64,000 nt of DNA from Perilla frutescens (taxonomy: Eukaryota > Streptophyta > Magnoliopsida > Lamiales > Lamiaceae): positions 43,446,183 through 43,510,182 of the forward strand of contig BRKX01000011.1 of the NCBI GenBank assembly GCA_026008535.1, written 5' to 3'. The notes beneath the pieces were generated by a model. The model worked only from the letters and a program-made list of their open reading frames with translations, did no database searches and was not told where the DNA came from. The number at the start of each line of letters is the position of its first letter. The stretch's first letter is position 1. Of the stretch, positions 61,246 through 64,000 are shown piece after piece. The translations under genes were made by a program, and so were the position numbers.

Positions 61246-61997
61246 TGTTGGGTATCAGGGTCTGGCTAGGGATTCACCGCTTGGTTTTCGGCCTCGGCGG
61301 TCTACCGCACTTGCTGCTCAAGCAGCTAAGGACTTTAGGGCTTAGTATTCTTGTTCAGGGACACAGCCTCAGACGCTAGATCATGAAGATCTAGGGCTTC
61401 TTCTTCATATGCTTGCTAGGTCAAGTGTGTATCTGTAGAGAACAGACAGAGACAGGAGTTAGATCGAGTAGATAAAAGAGATACACCCACACAGAAGCAA
61501 CCAGAGTATAAATATATGTAAAATAGAGAGAGATTTGAGAGAAAAATGTGCTCAGAGGCACTGGTGGGCTCAGATTCTCCCAGGCACGACGGCAATGGGC
61601 AACTCAGGTGACTAATCGGATCCAGACCAGGAGGGGAGGGTGAGATGTACAGCTTTGAAGCTCCCACAGCCTTCTTCAACCCAGAGCAAACCCACACCCT
61701 TAACTCATAGGCCAATCAGGAACTCACAAGCAGAGATCCGACCAGAGAAACAGAGGGTTGCAGTGGGGAAGCTCGGAGAAGAAGAATCAAAGGTAAGGTT
61801 TTCAGTGTGAGGCTTGAAAGAGATGAGAGAAGGCGCCGCATTTTGTAGAGGTGAGAGAGAGCAGCATTAGGAAAGTTAGGGTTAGGGTGATATATATGGG
61901 AGGGATATGGGTGTCGGGTAGTGGGCTTAGGTTTAGCAGTTGGGCCAGAGAAATACTAGAAGATTGGGCCTAGAGCAAATTGGGCCAACATATCACA
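61246..61997 (-). repeat. 5' LTR of the Copia element
   Basis: 752 bp, the same length and ends as the left copy, and followed by TGGAG. Confidence 0.93.
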
Positions 61998-62149
61998 TGG
62001 AGAATTATATTATCTACAAGAACGAATTCTTTCATTATTTGATTCTGATTCTGATTCATTGAACGAATATAGGACCCCTTGATATTTTGTAGGACCCCTT
62101 GATATTTTTAAGTTTTTAAAAGGTTTAGATTGTTTTTCTAATACAATTG

Positions 62150-62381
62150 TCTCATATAGAATTTTATTAACTATTCATGTGACTGTTGCACCTGCAGAAA
62201 TAAGTTTTTTAAAATTGAAATTGTTGAAGTCATATGTTCGACGATGTCATAGAAAAAACTTAATAGATTGGCGCTGATAGCCATAGAAAATGATATTTTG
62301 GAAAAGATTGAATATGAAGATTTGATTGATGAATTTGCTTCAAAGAGTCCAAGAAGTATCACATTTTATGTAAAATCGTAG
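62150..62381 (+). pseudogene. hAT (zinc-finger MYM/TTF type) transposase, C-terminal relic
   Basis: Reads TIHVTVAPAEISFLKLKLLKSY. After a frameshift near 62245 it continues KLNRLALIAIENDILEKIEYEDLIDEFASK to a stop at 62379-62381. This matches the dimerisation end (VTVASAERSFSKLKLIK...) of this plant and animal hAT subgroup. The upstream part is missing. Confidence 0.72.
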
Positions 62382-62560
62382 AATATTCATATTTGTTTAA
62401 TATTGTATTGAGAATATTATCAACACTATAAATATAATATTTTGAATTTTTAGTATTTTTAACAATATTTCTATAATTATAAAAGTTATATATATATATA
62501 TATATATTTAATTTTAGGACCAAATTTTTATTATTTGCACATGACTTACAAAACAATTGG

Positions 62561-64000
62561 GAGGGGGCTGGAAATAACAAATAACATAAATATAGACAGT
62601 TGCTTGAAATAGCGTCGATAATGGTACGGTAAATATATTAAATAATCGTGGATGACAATAATAGATATTTACTGTGTTAGTCTATTTATTTGTGTAGTTT
62701 TATAATTGCGATAGCTAGTGACTACATCGTGTCTATGTCATTCACAGCGACAGCATGTTTTTGGGGGTACAATTATATTTTCCATTCTAATTATATGTAT
62801 TTTTATTTAGTGTAATATTACATCATTATTATTTTTCCATTTTCTAAAAAAATATTATTTTTTTCATCAATTTTTATAGACAACACGATAGTAATGGGAT
62901 TTTATGTTGATATATTATTCAATCACGTAACAAGCGCTTCTAGTTTTAGTCTCAATTTAAAACCTTTTAGTACAAACTATAGGCCATATTTAATAAATAG
63001 CTCGGGAAAGGGAAAATGTGATGAATTAATTGCTTTATAACTATTAAAATATTAGATCATTTATGTTAAAGAATTGTAATTAACTCTTATTTGTAAATTG
63101 TAACACAGAACGTATAGAATCCTTATCTAAATCTATATGAAAATCGTGAATAACAATTTGAATTAATATATGCATTTCCATTGATCTCGAGCCAACGACA
63201 CATGACACGAGCTGTTATCATTTTATATTCTTTCCAACATAAACAAACATATTTAAAATGCAATATATATTAATTTTAACCCAAGCACTAGTACAAAAAT
63301 AAGAAAAAATCACACCTCATATCTCGAACTATTAAAATTGCAATAAAATATCACGAAATTCGACTATTTACGTCACATTTTTAAAACTATTAAAGTTTTC
63401 ATGGTCAAGATTGATCTAAAATTGATAAGGTAAAAAATACAATTTATTAATAGTTATATTAGATGAGAGTATGATAGTAATTTTATTTTATATATCAAAT
63501 CCCACATTTTATGGCATGTCTATCTTCATACAATATTTTTTTTTCATTATTCTAATGCATCACAATTTTAAAACCATGTGTTAAAAAAAATCGGCGACTT
63601 CTTCATTGAAGATGATTAAACTATTGAAGCAAATACGATAAATATTAATTACTATCATTGCTACTATCAATATTTATTTTCTTTATCATATGGGAGCGGA
63701 TTCAGGCAATCATTTAAAAATAATTAATTTTGGTTGTTCTTTATTTTTTGTAAACAATGTATTCAATGTTAAATTGACCATTATGTTCCTCTATTCATAT
63801 TTTTCAAAGATTTTTACATGTGTGAATGTTAAAACATACTGTAAAAATTTACATGTGTGGAAGAAATTATGGCATACTCATTCACTGATATATGTCAATA
63901 GCATATTTTATATCGCATATTAGCAAATCGTTCTTATAATATTAGCATGAGGTGTATTTTTATTATTATTACCAGTTTTCATATTAGCGCATTTTATATT
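62561..64000. other. AT-rich intergenic DNA, no gene seen
   Basis: Short open frames only, without recognisable domains, RNA genes or clear transposon ends. Confidence 0.55.

Larger units (their letters stand above)
54955..61997 (-). mobile_element. Complete Ty1/Copia LTR retrotransposon
   Basis: 7043 bp, flanked by the target duplication TGGAG (54950-54954 and 61998-62002). Both LTRs are 752 bp and start TGTTGGGTATCAGG on the plus strand. It has a tRNA-iMet-type primer site and a polypurine-like tract. A single gag-pol frame is interrupted by one stop. The LTRs differ at about 20 positions by eye (near 2.7 percent), so it is a fairly recent insertion. The gag and RT style suggests the Tork/Tnt1 side of Copia; that lineage call is tentative. 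Confidence 0.94.
54437..62560 (+). mobile_element. hAT relic of zinc-finger MYM/TTF type, split by a Copia element
   Basis: The left part (54437-54954) opens GTCTCACAATTTTTAGGGCCTCAATTT, a typical edge of these elements. The right part (62003-62381) encodes the last part of the transposase. A later TTTTAGGACCAAATTTTT near 62512 may be the inverted counterpart. The Copia target duplication TGGAG joins the two halves. Exact outer ends are uncertain and most of the transposase is missing. Confidence 0.5.

Overview
This is a plant nuclear window, most likely from a eudicot. It holds AT-rich intergenic DNA, two host genes with many short exons and GT-AG introns, and dense nested transposable elements of plant families (Athila/Tat Gypsy, Copia, hAT, MULE, Stowaway, Helitron, CACTA). 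I see no bacterial-type operon, CRISPR array, tRNA or rRNA. Gene models and domain calls come from reading the sequence against remembered family features; no database search was run.

Layout. (1) 33-6186, minus strand: 18 exons of a SIT4/PP6 phosphatase-associated (SAPS) protein whose 3' end lies beyond the left edge; one intron appears to be GC-AG. (2) 6.4-10.1 kb: AT-rich DNA with a Stowaway-like MITE and a tandem repeat. (3) 10066-25509, minus strand: an Athila-type Gypsy element with 5-bp target duplications, a tRNA-Asp-type primer site, a gag-pol with ten lesions by my reading, and an extra third ORF. Its 5' LTR has lost 1.17 kb and contains a plus-strand hAT element with a broken transposase. 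(4) 25.5-31.4 kb: the continuation of the pre-insertion repeat, a MITE, a 21-bp minisatellite, a DUF1985-like relic, a Copia RNase H scrap and a possible Helitron end. (5) 31377-35163, plus: a second hAT element whose transposase has a single in-frame stop. It abuts a decayed minus-strand Copia element (35164-37540) that itself carries a MULE-type MITE with a clean 9-bp duplication. (6) 38.0-38.6 kb: a Helitron helicase relic and its 3' terminus. (7) 39707-45245, minus: a complete 18-exon class III HD-ZIP gene, best matched to REVOLUTA, with the miR165/166 target split by an intron. (8) 47-54 kb: a long-inverted-repeat element, an Athila-like LTR remnant containing a hAT MITE inside another hAT MITE, a 201-bp tandem duplication and a CACTA end. 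(9) 54955-61997, minus: a structurally complete Copia element (752-bp LTRs, 5-bp duplications, one stop in gag-pol) inserted in an older hAT relic. The last 1.5 kb is AT-rich with no gene visible.

The two host genes look functional and unrelated: one is a predicted regulator of a PP6-type phosphatase, the other a developmental transcription factor for leaf polarity, meristem and vascular patterning. Everything between is transposon accretion, and the nesting order can be read from the target duplications. I found no convincing new multi-gene system. The most unusual items are the Athila third ORF with an LTR-like module upstream, the hAT2 gene with one stop, and the 21-bp minisatellite beside the DUF1985 relic.
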